Source of the DNA: Symbiodinium natans | Lineage: Eukaryota > Sar > Dinophyceae > Suessiales > Symbiodiniaceae | Assembly (NCBI GenBank): GCA_905221605.1 | Contig: CAJNDS010002165.1 | Location: forward strand, 80,001-142,500 | DNA: 62,500 nucleotides | Reading direction: 5' to 3' | In this document: in pieces, positions 11,281-21,722 of the stretch | Layout: every line of letters starts with the position of its first letter | How positions within the stretch are numbered: the stretch's first letter is position 1 | Translations under genes and position numbers: made by a program | The notes under the pieces: model-generated | Database searches by the model: none | What the model was told of the DNA's origin: nothing | What the model saw: the letters and a program-made list of their open reading frames with translations, nothing else

Positions 11281-11520
11281 GGCCCTCCTTTCACCCTCAA
11301 CCTTCTGGGAGGATCCGAAAAGAAGGTCGCGTATAAGGGTTCCTAAGAATGACCCGATACTGTAGTAGTCTAGGGCACAACTTTGGGGGTTCTACTATTT
11401 GAATCCTCCAAGGGCACCAGAAGAAGACAATAAGAATGATGAGCGCAACAATGACAAGTGAACCCAAAACCCAAAACCCAACACCCAAAACCCAAAACCC
11501 TAAACTCTAAACCCTAAACC

Positions 11521-11615
11521 CAGCGGCATTGTAGCCGATGAGGTTGACAGCCAGCCTGGCCTGGGGCATCGCGTTGAAGAGCTGCAAGGCCAACTGCCAC
11601 TGGGCCCCCCTTTCC
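11521..11615 (-). pseudogene. Orphan PPR exon
   Basis: The minus strand encodes QWQLALQLFNAMPQARL then NLIGYNAA, a single PPR repeat like those in genes 1 and 2. It lies downstream of the gene 2 stop codon (12122-12124) and upstream of the gene 1 start, so it fits neither model. The simplest reading is a relic of a further tandem PPR copy. Alternatively gene 2 has an alternative 3' end. Confidence 0.6.
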
Positions 11616-12121
11616 TTTGGTTCAGGGCTTCATGTTCTGAGGGGTTTAGGGTTTAGGGTTTAGGGTTTGGGGTTTGGGGTTTAGGGCCCCGTTTTCTTTT
11701 GGTTCAGGGCTTCCGGTTCTAGGGGCCCCAAGCGAAATGTGTGAGGTTCCTAGGCTCCTCCATGTAAAAAAGCGGCCAACAATAGCAACAACAGCAGAAA
11801 AAATGTCAACAGCAACAGCGACAGGGCCCTAAACCCTAAACCCTAAACCCTAAACCCTAAACCCTAAACCCTAAACCCTAAACCCTAAACCCTAAACCCT
11901 AAACCCTGAACCCTAAGGTTTCGAGGTCACCATTCGTTGCGGGGCAGAACTTGCCTTTGCTTTTGGGTATGCCGCGGCATCAAGAGGCGCTTGGTAGTAT
12001 TGGTGGCCTTTTGCTGTGAAGGGTTTAGGGTTTAGGGTTTAGGGTTTAGTTTAGGGTTTAGGGTTTAGGGTTTAGGGGGGGAGAAGTTAACAAGCCCCAG
12101 GGAGTGCAGGGCTTTCCACAA

Positions 12122-15100
12122 CTAGCACGAAGAAGTTTCCTTGGTAGCCCCGAAGCCATCTAATAATAGGGTTTAGGGTTTAGGGTTTAGGGTTTAGGGT
12201 TTAGGGTTTAGGGTTTAGGGTTTAGGGTTTAGGGTTTAGGGTGCACCCTTTTTTGGGCTGGCTGCCTCGTAAGGGAAGCTTGAACCCTAAAAAAGAGAAA
12301 AGGGGCACCACTGGGCTACAAAGTTTCGCAGGCAGTGAGAGCGGCGTTGTAGCTGACGACGTCGGGTCTGAGGTTCGCAGTCGGGATTCTGGCAAACAGC
12401 TGCAGTCCCAGTTGCCAGGCCCCTCCCTTCTCGCAGGAGCTGATGGTAGCATTGTAAGTGAAGAGGTTGGGGACAATCTGCGATTTCGGCATGTCGTCAA
12501 AAAGCTGCAAGGCCACGTGCCACTGCCCACCCTTCTCCTCAGTTGTCCGGTAAAGGGGGGGAACTAAAAGTTAACCTTTAGGATTCTAAGCGGAAGCTAT
12601 TACCACAAAAAGGCTAAAGGTTACCTCTACTACTAATTTTGGATTATAAGGGGATTATACTACCCCAAAAAGGCTAAAGGTTACCTTACTCTACTACTAG
12701 GTCTCACTGGAGCTGATGGCGGCACTGTAGCTGATGATGTCAGGAAGAAGCCCGGCCGAAGGCATGAGATCAAAGAGGTGCAGGGCCATCTCCCACTGCC
12801 CCCCTTTCCTCGGATCTACTTTTGAGAGGACGGCCTTTACAAAGCAACAGCGAAAGACATACAGCACCCCCCCCCCCCCCCACCGAACTTCAAAAGCAGT
12901 AGATTTCGCTGTGGTCGAACAGAGCCGCTCGCAGGCGCTGAGCATGGCGTCGTAGCTTACGATGTTGGGTTGGAGGTGTGCACCTGGCATGTCGTTGAAG
13001 AGTTGCAAGGCCACTTGCCACTTCCCACGCTTCTCACAGGCACTGATGGCTGCACTGAAGCTGATGACGTCCGGGAAAAGTCCCAGACCAGGCATGGCAG
13101 CAAGTAGGTGTACAGCCATCTGCCAGTGCCCAGCTTTCTCGCAGGCGCTCAGGGTGGCATTGCAGCTGATGACCTCGGGAAACTTCGTGTGAGTCGTCAG
13201 ATGCGGATCTTCTCCCCTCTGCTACAAGATTCCCTAGCAATTGCAAAATCTTCAACCCTAGTACACCCTAAGCCCCCCTTACACTCTCAACCCTAAATAC
13301 CCCCTGAAGGCTCATGTAGTCCGCAAAGGCACGTCTGGGGTAAGTGCGGCTGCCGGCATGCCACTGAACATATCCAGAGCCAACTTCCATTGCCCACCCT
13401 TCCTAGGTTCCCCAAGAAGACCGGGGCTTAGGGTTGCCAGAGTGGCCTAGGAATAACACAGCCCACAACACAAAGCACCTAGTTCAAGGGGGGCAATGGA
13501 CCCTACAACAGCAACAGCACTGCAAGATACATCAAAGATTCTTAGCACCACAATATTACAAGAGACATCCAAGATGGTTAGCATATTGTTATGTTGTCAT
13601 ATCATTGTACCACTAAATTATACTATTATAGTAATATGCTAATATACTAAAACACAAATTTACTAATACCAATATACCAATACACCATTACACCACTAAA
13701 GGTCCAAGCCTCTCAAAGGAGCTGATCGTTGCGTTGTAGATGATGGAATCAGGCACTAGCTTGGCCGAAGGCATAGCGCCAAACAGGCGCAAGGCCGCTT
13801 GCCATTGGCCACCTTCTGGGTTTAGGGTTTAGGGCTTAGGGTTTCGGGTTTAGGGCGTACTTGTACCAATGACCAAAGGAAAAAAAGGTTTAGACCTTAT
13901 TATTCCTACGAAGTATAGGGAAACCAAACAGTTTTAAAGTTCACTTCTTGGCCAAGCAAGCCTTTTTCGCAAGCGCTGATCGCGGCGCTGTAGCTAATGA
14001 CGTTCGGGGTGAGGTTTAATATCCTTGGCTGACTTCTGAGACCCTCCTAAAAGTTTTAACTTTTAGGCTCATTATTGTAATTAGTTTCTGCAACTCTGCA
14101 ACAACCCAAAAGGTTGAAGTCCTGAGTGCCAGCCAGAAGAAAGCCAAGTTTCGGCATGGCCCTGAGCAAGTGCACAGCAAGCTGCCAACAGCCGCCCTTC
14201 TCGCACGCGCTGATGGCGGCATTGCAGCTGATGGCATTTGGAGCCACCTTCGCATCCTTAACGGTTCTCGGAAACCTCTAGAACTTACCTTTGATGCGTT
14301 CCCTTATCTTAAAACTTCAAAAAAAACAACAAAAAAAACACAAAAAATGAAGCCCGGTCCAGCATCCGGCATGGCATGGAACAGCTGCACAGCCAGCTGC
14401 CATTCGCTGCCTCTCTGGCAGGAGCTGATGGTGGCGTTGTAGCTGATCACATCAGGGCAAAGCGCGTCCTCAGACCTGGGCCAAAACCCTACCGCCGTCC
14501 AAACCCGAAGCCCTAAGTCCTCAAACCAAAACTCCGAAACCCTAAGGCACTCAGCGGTGCGCATTTTTAGGCCCTAAGTTCTTAAGGGTATTAGGGTTTA
14601 GAGCTTTACCCCTACAAACGGAAATTAGGTAGTCAACAACCATGCTAAATAGGCTTTTGGGGTACCGAATTCCAGAGTATTCCACATGGACCCCTGGATT
14701 CTTAAAGGTACCTAAACCCTAAACCCTAAACCCTAAACCCTAAACCCTAAACCCCAAATGAGGGACTCGCTGAGCTGTTGTAGCCAAGAGGCATCGAGCT
14801 CAGGAGTCCCAGCGAGGCCTGCCACTGGGCAGCCTTTCCGCAGCAGGCGATTGTTGCGTTGTAGCTGACCTGGGGACAAGCAGCTTTGGATTGTAAACAA
14901 CATCATTTTTAGGGTTTAGGGTTTAGGGTTTAGGGTTTAGATTCCAATGCTTAGGGGCAAATTGGGGTTTATGAAATTAAGGGATCCCTAGTATAGACCC
15001 CCCACAATAGCAGGATTCCATGAAAATCAGGACCACCTTATTGGGGTCCTTACTCCAAGGGAATCCTACTATTTGGGGCGGCCTATTTTAGGGGCCCCAT

Positions 15101-15980
15101 ATTTTCGGGCGGGAACCCCAAAATAGGGTTTGAACGTCAGGCATGAAGGGGTTGAGACTATTGAGGAACTGGGGTTTAAGTTCGAGAACTATAAGCAGAC
15201 ATCATGAGATGAATCTTCCAGAATCTTCCCTGATGAGGTTCTATCTGCACAGCAAGAACACAGAAATCCAAGGAGGATAGAGCAACTCTCAACCCGTACA
15301 CCGAAAACCATATGGTGGTTTCCGAAATTGGGATACCTTATTGGGGTCCTGTTGACAAGGGAATCCTGGAATCCTACTTTTTTGGGGGTCCCCTATTTTC
15401 GTAAACCCCATTCATAGATCCAAGCGGCCGTGTTGGGCGTCAGTGAGGCAGCTGGAACGCTGCCGAGCAAGGCCAAAGCCACTTGCCACCATCCGCCCTT
15501 CTCCTAGATTGCCCAAGCAGCCGAATAAAATCAAGGGGCAGCGTGTTTGGCTTAACAGGGAGTTTGTGTGGGAAGAAGATCTTGGTAAAGAAGCATACAC
15601 GGCACTACTTGGAGGTGCATGGTACCTATTAACCAATTATAACTGTACCTATAAGCCCCTTATAAGCCCCTTAAGTGCCCTAAACCTCTCATTACTCCTA
15701 AGCCCTAAACCCTAAACCCTAAACCCTAAACCCTAAACCCGAAACCCTAAATCCTAAACCCTAAAAGAAGATTCAAAGAAGTGTAAGGGCACTACTGGGC
15801 ATCCTAGGCTCACAGGAGCTGATGGCGGCACTGTAGCTGACGATGTCGGCCGAGAGCTGGTGGTCGGGCATGGCGTGGAGCAGATGCATGGCCGCCGGCC
15901 ACTGCCCCGCTTTGCCTTGGTAGCCCAGCAACCACATTAACAAAGGGGCCTGAATAGTCTTGATAGGTTCTTGTTTTTTT

Positions 15981-16023
<43 letters not shown>

Positions 16024-19000
16024 TTATGGGAAAATTACAAAGGGACCAAAAGGGTATATTTATTAGAAATTATTCCGAGATTAGGCAATTCTTCCGACTC
16101 TGTGCTTTATTAAGAGCACCCTTTTTCGGGGAGGGTTGGTTGCTGTAGAACAAGGGAACATTTAAAAACATCGGGTAAAGGGTACCACTGGGCTGCCAAG
16201 TTGCCGCAGGAGCTTATGGTGGTGTTGCAGCTCACCCTGTCAGGCTGCAGATTCGACTCCTGTAGTTCCGTGAAGAGGTGCAAGGCCCACTGCCATTGTC
16301 CACCCTTCTGAACACAGCTGATCGAAGCATTGTAGCCTAGGTCTCAGGAGAAGCTAGGACCTAGGAGTTCACAAAAGGGGTGCCCTTCTCGAGTGTGGCG
16401 TACGAAAGGGAACCCAAACACCCCCTAACACAAGCGGCAAACGGCAAGGCCCGACACCTGAATGTGAATACTCCCGAAGCCCTCAGAGCTTAAATCTACA
16501 GGTAGTTCTATGGTCCCTTACGTATGGGTCCTTAAATTGGTGACCCCTTATATACTCGTTAATACCCTACAACACCCAAGGGTTCGTACTTCGGAACCCT
16601 TAAAGAAGGTAAGGGACCATATTAAGGGACCGTCTAACTCTCCTGACATTGAACCCCCGAACTCGCCCTACTTGGCCAAGCTGCTGATGAGATCGGGGAT
16701 GAGAGTGGCGGGCTGCATACTTCTAAACCTCAGCGCGCTTTGAAGCAACTGGACTCGGAATGCTTGGCGTGGCGTCAGGTGGGTTGAGGGTTTAAATTTA
16801 GGGCCGATGGTCTCGGATGGGCCTGGCGATTACTGTTCCAGTACGGAATCCTACAATGTCCATCCCCTACCCCGCAAAAAAAGAGGGTTTTGCAGCATCT
16901 CATGTTCGAGGTTGAACTAGTAACTAGTTGCGCTCATAAGGAGACAGGAAAATACCCACCCGCCCATCGACGCGCACAGGTGGTAGTCTAGGATCCATGA
17001 CTCTACTCGGACATCGTCCAGCTTTCCGGTCCTCTTGTTGGCTTTCCTTGGGCCGGAAGCTGCAAGGGGGCCAAAGAACCCTAACCCGAAAAGTGCTGTT
17101 AACTCAGTAGAAGGCGGCTGTGGTAGCTCAGGCTTACACCCAAGCACGAGCACAGCCAAGATATGTTCTTAAACTCTAAACTTAAGCCGTACATCCCGAG
17201 CTGACTCAGCGAGGGAATGGGTCCTAAACCCTAAACCGCAAACCCGGAAACCCGGAAACCCGGAAACCCGGAAACCCGGAAACCCGGCAACCCGGAAACC
17301 CGGAACCCGGAAACCCGGAAACCCTAAACCCTAAACCCTAAAGCCTAAACCCTAAAGCCTAAAGCCTAAACCCTAAACCCTAAACCCTAGCAGCCGCCAG
17401 CTGGAGCCCAGGGGCAACTCCAACGCTCTCTGCCACTGCGCGGCCCTCTGGCAAGCGCTGATGACCGCACTGTAGCCTTTTTTTTGAGCTGCCCTAAACC
17501 TTAAACCCTAAGCCCTAAACCCCAAACCCTAAACCCTAAATCCTAAACCCTAAACCCTAAACACTAAATCCTAAACCCTAAACCCAAAATCCTCAACCCT
17601 AAATTCTACTCCCTCATGGCTCGAGGGGCTGAGGGGTTGGGGCCCAAGATCCACGGTTTCACGATGGACTTCCCGTGGGCTTTCTTTAGGGTTTAGGGTT
17701 TAGGGTTCTTTAGGGTTTAGGGTATTAGGGTTTCGGGTTTAGGGCTTTGGGGGTTCTGGGTTTAGGGTTTTGGGGTTTAAGGTTAGGATTTAGGCTTGAT
17801 GTGGTCACAGCAAACAGTTGCCAGAAGCTTTTGCGAACAGAATGTTTTCGACTGTGGGGGCCAAGATGCTTGAGGGTCCATGGGTAGACTTTGGGTAAAC
17901 CCTTCTTTGGAGTAGACCTGGAAAAAACAAGGCACATACTTTGTTAGGTATAAGTAGCTATAATTAATAGGAGCCCAGAACAAAAAAAAACATTGAAGTA
18001 TAGCACTCCAAAACCCAGTCAAGTAGGGGTTTTGGCTTTAGGGCCTTTGGAAGGTTTAAAGCGAAGGGGTATATGTACATAACTTAGGCTGTAGGTACAG
18101 TGGCTCATGCGTCTTCAAAATCGTTGACATACGCTGAGAGCGGTTCCCGGGAATACGAACCCTGAAGTAAGACGCCCTAGTGAAGTGGATGGACCAAGAG
18201 CCTTGGAGGGTTTAGGGTTTGGGGTTTGGGTTTAGGGTTAAGGGTTTAGGGTTTAGGGTTAAGGGTTTAGGGTTTAGGGTACAATCATACCAGTCATGAG
18301 GGTTTAGGTTTTCAGGGTTCTAATGAGACCCAATCAGGGTGTAGGGTTGACCCAAAGACGGAAGTAGTTCTACAACTTTGTTCTGCCAAGTATGCCGAGG
18401 GGCTGACCACATCCGTTGCAAGCTTAGCTGCCTCTTGCGCTTCGGAGTGGACTTCTTCGAGGAGTGAGGGGAGGGGGGGGGGAAGGTAGGACCTGCGAGG
18501 TTGAAAGAAGCACGAAACCCTTGACCCAAAACCCTGAGCCCTAAAACTCTAAACAATAACCGGGAGGGAAGAGCCGGGGGTGGAGACGATTTGGCGAGTT
18601 GAGCTTCCGGGTTCGGAGAATCTTGGGGGGGCTTCATTGCGCGGAGGATGTTTGGGGTGGAAGTTAACGTTGCGCTGAGTTTAATATATGCATCCTCTAT
18701 ACCCATGTAAGTCTTCTGGGAACTTCATTACGAAACGAGGCCCCAAACAAATTGTGTGATACGTAGCCCACGGGCCGGTCAGACAGTCTTTAGTAAGTTT
18801 GTCTGGTCACCGTTTATAAGTTCTTTTCGGATGATTGTTTTTTCAGGATTCGTGTTTAGGGTTAAGGGCTTACACAGTAAGGCTTGAGGCCCTGAGGGCC
18901 TTGGGCTCCAGGAATCTTAAGAGCTGGAAAGCTTCAGGCCTTGAGGTCCTAAAGGCTTGAGGCCCTGAGGGCGGTCCCCCCCCCCCCCCAATTTGTTTGG

Positions 19001-20521
19001 GGGGGTCGCCGCGGCGTTTATAGAGGGTCCTCCACTATGTGTTGGGGGGGTGGGTGGGTGGGTCTGTTTATTAAACACAGAGCAACATTGCTTAGCTTGA
19101 CGTGCGTACGTGTTAGGGCTTACTTAGGGCTTAGGGCTTAGGGCTTAGGGCTTAGGGCTTGGGGCTTAGGGCTTAGGGCTTAGGGCTTAGGGCTTAGGTC
19201 GCGCCTGCCTTCATGTGATCGAAGAGCTGCAAGGACATACTCCACTGCTTGGCTTGGCCGCAGGCGCTGATGCCTGACGTCGAGCCCCAAACCTCAAACC
19301 CTCTTTTCATATTGGGGCAAGGCTTTCCCCGGGAAGGCTAGACATTCTAAACCCTAAGCGCTGCACCCTATAAACCCTGAACCATATAAACCCTAAACCC
19401 TAAACCCTAAACCCCAAACCCCAAAACCCTAAACCCTGAACCCTAAACCCCCAAAACAAACTCAAGGCCCGCGCCTATGGAGAAGTGCGTGGCGCCCAAT
19501 GGCATCTCACCATCCTCCTCTCACGGGATGAAGACTCGTACCCCTAAGGTTGTACCGCGAAGGGTTCCCCTAAACCCTAAACCCTAAACCCTAAACCCTA
19601 AACCCTAAACCCTAAACCCTAAACCCTAAACCCTAAACCCTGAAACCTAAACCCTAATCCCCAAACCCTAATCTGGCCCCTATATTCTCTTAGGGATCTT
19701 TAGAAAGGTCACATGCTCCTCCAGGACCGCCAGCAGACCGACGACGAGATCCGGGCGCCTCTCCTGAGAAGGAGAGAGAACAGGCACGGGCTAAACCCTA
19801 AACCCTGAACCATGAACCCTAAACCCTGAACCCTGAACCCTGAACCTTGAACCCTAAACCCTAAACCCGAAACCCTGCACTGAGGTCCTTCTTCAGCTTC
19901 TGCAGCACTTGCACGATGGCTTTTGGCTTCTGCCGCCAGTCCTCTATCCTAGGTTGGCCATCAGAATTTCTTCTGCAACGATCCTAATGTGGCAGGTTTA
20001 GGGTTTAGGGTTTGGATAGGTTCTAGGGCGAGTGCAAAGTATTTGCGGGAGTGTTGCTATGATAAGTATGAGAGTATGTTTGGCGGGTTGCTATGATCTT
20101 GGGTATATTACCGAGACCTGGACTGGGGGCGTTCTCGTGGTTTCGGGTCGAGGGTCTGTAACAGATGCAAAAAACAAGGCTGTTGGCTTTCGCGGTTGAG
20201 GGTCAAAAACCGCATTAACCAAACAAGGGTTTAGGGTTTAGGGTTTAGGGTTTAGGGTTTAGGGTTTAGGGAAACACAATACCCCAAGGTCCTACCAAGC
20301 ATCTTCTCGGCTACAGCCTCTTTCATCATCGACGTGCTGGGCTGCTGTTGCAGCTGAAGCAAGCCTTCGAGAGACCCTAAACCCTATAAACCCTAAACCC
20401 TAAACCCTAAACCCTAAACCGCAAACTGCTGCAGCTGGAGCAGGCCTTCGAGGAAGCTGCCGGATGCCTTGTGACGGCTGCCGGCGTAGTGCACGACATG
20501 ATGGGCACCGCGGGACAACAT
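12122..20521 (-). CDS. PPR gene 2: pentatricopeptide repeat protein, 21-exon model, 629 aa
   Basis: Paralogue of gene 1, upstream on the same strand. Modelled exons: 20521-20446, 20364-20301, 19948-19888, 19763-19719, 19517-19475, 19273-19205, 17476-17425, 16737-16685, 16336-16205, 15915-15812, 15503-15426, 14869-14771, 14468-14367, 14256-14153, 14023-13962, 13812-13713, 13402-13333, 13173-12929, 12808-12706, 12537-12328, 12139-12122 (stop TAG). They sum to 1890 nt, one open frame. It starts MLSRGAHHVVHYAGSRH. A helical N-terminus (EAVAEKM, WRQKPKAIVQVLQKLKK, PDLVVGLLAVLE) parallels gene 1. The PPR repeats then follow, e.g. ISACEKGGCWQLAVHLL and PDVISYNATISSC. Of 20 introns, 10 start GC, 8 GA and 2 GT. 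Introns often interrupt the same place, before or inside E-K-G-G-Q-W. The 19205/17476 junction skips about eight residues of a normal repeat, so a small exon may be missing there. Confidence 0.78.
12140..12327 (-). mobile_element. Family B introner containing a TTTAGGG array, last intron of PPR gene 2
   Basis: Minus strand: ...GCCTGC|GAAACTT|TGTAGCCCAGTGG ... GGGCTACCAAG|GAAACTT|CTTCG. The ends match other B introners and the flanking direct repeat GAAACTT is 7 bp and perfect. Splicing as GA-AG gives TGC GAA ACT TCT TCG TGC TAG and ends the protein. About 75 bp of pure TTTAGGG (12167-12241, + strand) lie inside the element between conserved B-family blocks. Confidence 0.85.
13813..13961 (-). 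mobile_element. Family A introner, intron in PPR gene 2
   Basis: Minus strand begins GCTTGCTTGGCCAAGAAGTG and continues AACTTTAAAACTGTTTGG, CATTGGTACAAGTACG, then CCCTAAA units and AGAAG before GTGGCCAATGG. It is closely similar to 4827-4965 in gene 1. GC-AG splicing restores E-K-G-G-Q-W. Confidence 0.75.
14024..14152 (-). mobile_element. Family D introner, intron in PPR gene 2
   Basis: Minus strand: GCC ATG CC|GAAACTTGGCTTTCTTCTGG ... CTCAGAAGTCAGCCAAG|GATATT. The inverted ends are CTTGGCTnnCTTCTG. GA-AG splicing gives A-M-P-I-L-N-L-T-P-N and keeps the PPR frame. No telomere repeat inside. Confidence 0.7.
14990..15125. mobile_element. M5-family element
   Basis: Blocks TAGTATAGACCCCCCA, CCACCTTATTGGGGTCCTTAC, GGGAATCCTACTATTTGGGG and GGGGCCCCATATTTTCGG recur in related order at 15325-15412, 22233-22430, 33163-33250, 37163-37250, 48343-48432 and 55795-55945. 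In the gene 2 model both 14990-15125 and 15325-15412 lie in the intron 15425-14870. Confidence 0.6.
15504..15811 (-). mobile_element. Family B-like introner with internal half M3 element
   Basis: Minus strand: TCC TGT|GAGCCTAGGATGCCCAGTAG ... GGGCAATCTAG|GAGAAGGGC. The inverted ends are CTAGGATGCCCAG and CTAGATTGCCCAAG in comparable orientation. GA-AG splicing gives S-C-E-K-G-G-W-W. Inside lie CCCTAAA units and a left-half M3 element (15607-15688, TACTTGGAGGTGCATGGTAC). Confidence 0.7.
15916..16204 (-). mobile_element. Family B introner with nested M4 element and T17/G30 tract
   Basis: Minus strand: TGC G|GCAACTTGGCAGCCCAGTGG ... TGGGCTACCAAG|GCAAAGCGGGG, with a GCAA direct repeat and a GC donor. 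Splicing gives C-G-K-A-G-Q-W. The element is 289 bp, while simple B copies are 111-115 bp. The excess is an M4-like insert (about 15947-16105) with 17 T followed by 30 G at 15974-16020. Confidence 0.8.
17237..17320 (+). repeat. AAACCCGG octamer array
   Basis: About ten AAACCCGG units with minor variants, flanked by CCCTAAA units on both sides. Another locally homogenised variant of the telomere-type unit, in an intron of PPR gene 2. Confidence 0.85.
17895..18005. mobile_element. M6-family element, copy 1
   Basis: CTTTGGAGTAGACC at the left and TATAGCACTCCAAAACCCAG at the right, with AGGTATAAGTAGCTA and AGCCCAGAAC inside. A second copy lies at 62137-62240. The ends contain a short inverted repeat (TTTGGAGT / ACTCCAAA). 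Confidence 0.65.
19117..19196 (+). repeat. GGGCTTA variant heptamer array
   Basis: About eleven GGGCTTA units, one GGGCTTG. Variant of TTTAGGG homogenised over about 80 bp, just downstream of the gene 2 exon 19273-19205. Confidence 0.9.
20345..20452 (-). other. 27-bp coding duplication bracketing a telomere-repeat intron
   Basis: 20426-20452 and 20345-20371 are 27-bp direct repeats with 3 mismatches. Both encode L-E-G-L-L-Q-L-Q-Q on the minus strand and they flank a (CCCTAAA)n tract. GC-AG splicing between them (intron 20445-20365) uses one copy only and restores a continuous frame. The duplicated length far exceeds the 4-7 bp repeats at other introners here. Confidence 0.75.
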
Positions 20522-20535
20522 CTTGCCTTTTTTTG

Positions 20536-20633
20536 TAGGGTTTAGGGTTTAGGGTTTAGGGTTTAGGGTTTAGGGTTTAGGGTTTAGGGTTTAGGGTTTA
20601 GGGTTTAGGGTTTAGGGTTTAGGGTTTAGGGTT
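20536..20633 (+). repeat. Telomere-type (TTTAGGG)n array upstream of PPR gene 2
   Basis: About 14 perfect TTTAGGG units immediately upstream of the modelled gene 2 start (20521, minus strand). It could belong to the 5' flank or to an upstream intron. Confidence 0.9.
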
Positions 20634-20855
20634 TGCCTAGCCTTGGAGCCAGCTCGGTGTTAAGCTTTAGCTTCTGCTGGCTTCCAGTTGGTGAGACTTT
20701 GTATCCGGAACTAAGTAGCAAAGCGAATGCTTCGAAGCATTCGTCACATTTCAAGCCCGGAGTGAAATTCAATCTGCTGACACCACGTTTTTTTTTCCAT
20801 TGTCCACATTCCGTGGCTTCAAAACCCAATCAAGGAACATTACAAAGTAGATGAT
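20634..20855. other. Unique segment with 20-bp perfect palindrome
   Basis: The palindrome CGAATGCTTCGAAGCATTCG occupies 20724-20743. Open frames cross it on both strands; the minus one contains LKCDECFEAFALLLSSGYKV and is protein-like. I cannot decide between a 5' exon of gene 2, an exon of another gene, or chance. Confidence 0.3.
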
Positions 20856-21628
20856 GATGATGTGGGGGGGGGGGGGGGGGGGGTGGCTCTATTTAGGAAG
20901 AGCAAGAGCCACACAAATTGCACATAGCCCTTGAACGAACCGAATTCCCCAACTCTGTACCAAGAACCTGTGAGTTACTCACTCGAACACATATCTTGCG
21001 GTGGGGGGGGGGGGGGAGTCTTGAGGCCTGGGTGCTCCGTCTCTGGAACCCTAAACCCTAAACCCTAAACCCTAAACCCACTGGAAGCTGCAAGGTGGAG
21101 GCCTTGTGGCAAAAAAACCCGACATCACGAAGCCGTTGCAGTTCAGGGTTTCGGCTTGGGGTACTCAATCCAAAGCCAACTTGCACCAAAATCTTACATC
21201 ATGGGTTTCCCTTAGGGTTTAGGGTTTAGGGTTTAGGGCTTAGGGTTTCGGGTTACTACCCCCCTCTATACTACCCACCCCAATAAAAAGGACTAGCCGG
21301 CCTCTTGGCAGTTGCGGAGGTCGACATCGGACGCGAAGCTCTAGCGGTCGCCATCTGAGAGTCATTGAGGGCATGGGTATCGGGTTTCGGGTTTCGGGTT
21401 TCGGGTCCTGGCTCGCGTAGCGGAAAGCGCGTTTGGATACCAAGACCACCCATAGGAAGGATTCAGGTCTGCATGCCCTGACTGCGGAATCGAAGCTCTT
21501 CAACCGCAGGATAAGAAGCCTGCCGGTAAACCCTAAACAATAAACCCAAACCCTAAACAAAACCAACCCTACACACTTCACCCTACCCTAAACCCTAGTA
21601 CCGCAAAATGTAGCTGTAGATGTCTAGA

Positions 21629-21722
21629 GACATAGTCCTTACGCTTCAGGGGACTTCGCGCAGGGGAACTTTTTCTGGAGGCATCGCCAGCTCCAATACA
21701 AGCTTGGATTTCGCAATGTCAG
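21629..21722 (-). other. Candidate 3' exon of an unidentified minus-strand gene
   Basis: The minus strand reads DIAKSKLVLELAMPPEK, then VPLREVP and TGA. It is the only segment in 20.6-23 kb that looks like a protein end. A second frame over the same bases is also open, so the frame is uncertain. Confidence 0.3.

Larger units (their letters stand above)
10324..12121. other. Intergenic region between the two PPR genes
   Basis: Between the modelled stop of gene 2 and start of gene 1. It holds a GGGGTTTAG-rich stretch (10330-10600), a G-rich tract at 10615-10630, CCCTAAA and TTTAGGG arrays, the orphan PPR exon at 11521-11615 and a short open frame at 11196-11280. No promoter motif is evident. 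Confidence 0.5.
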
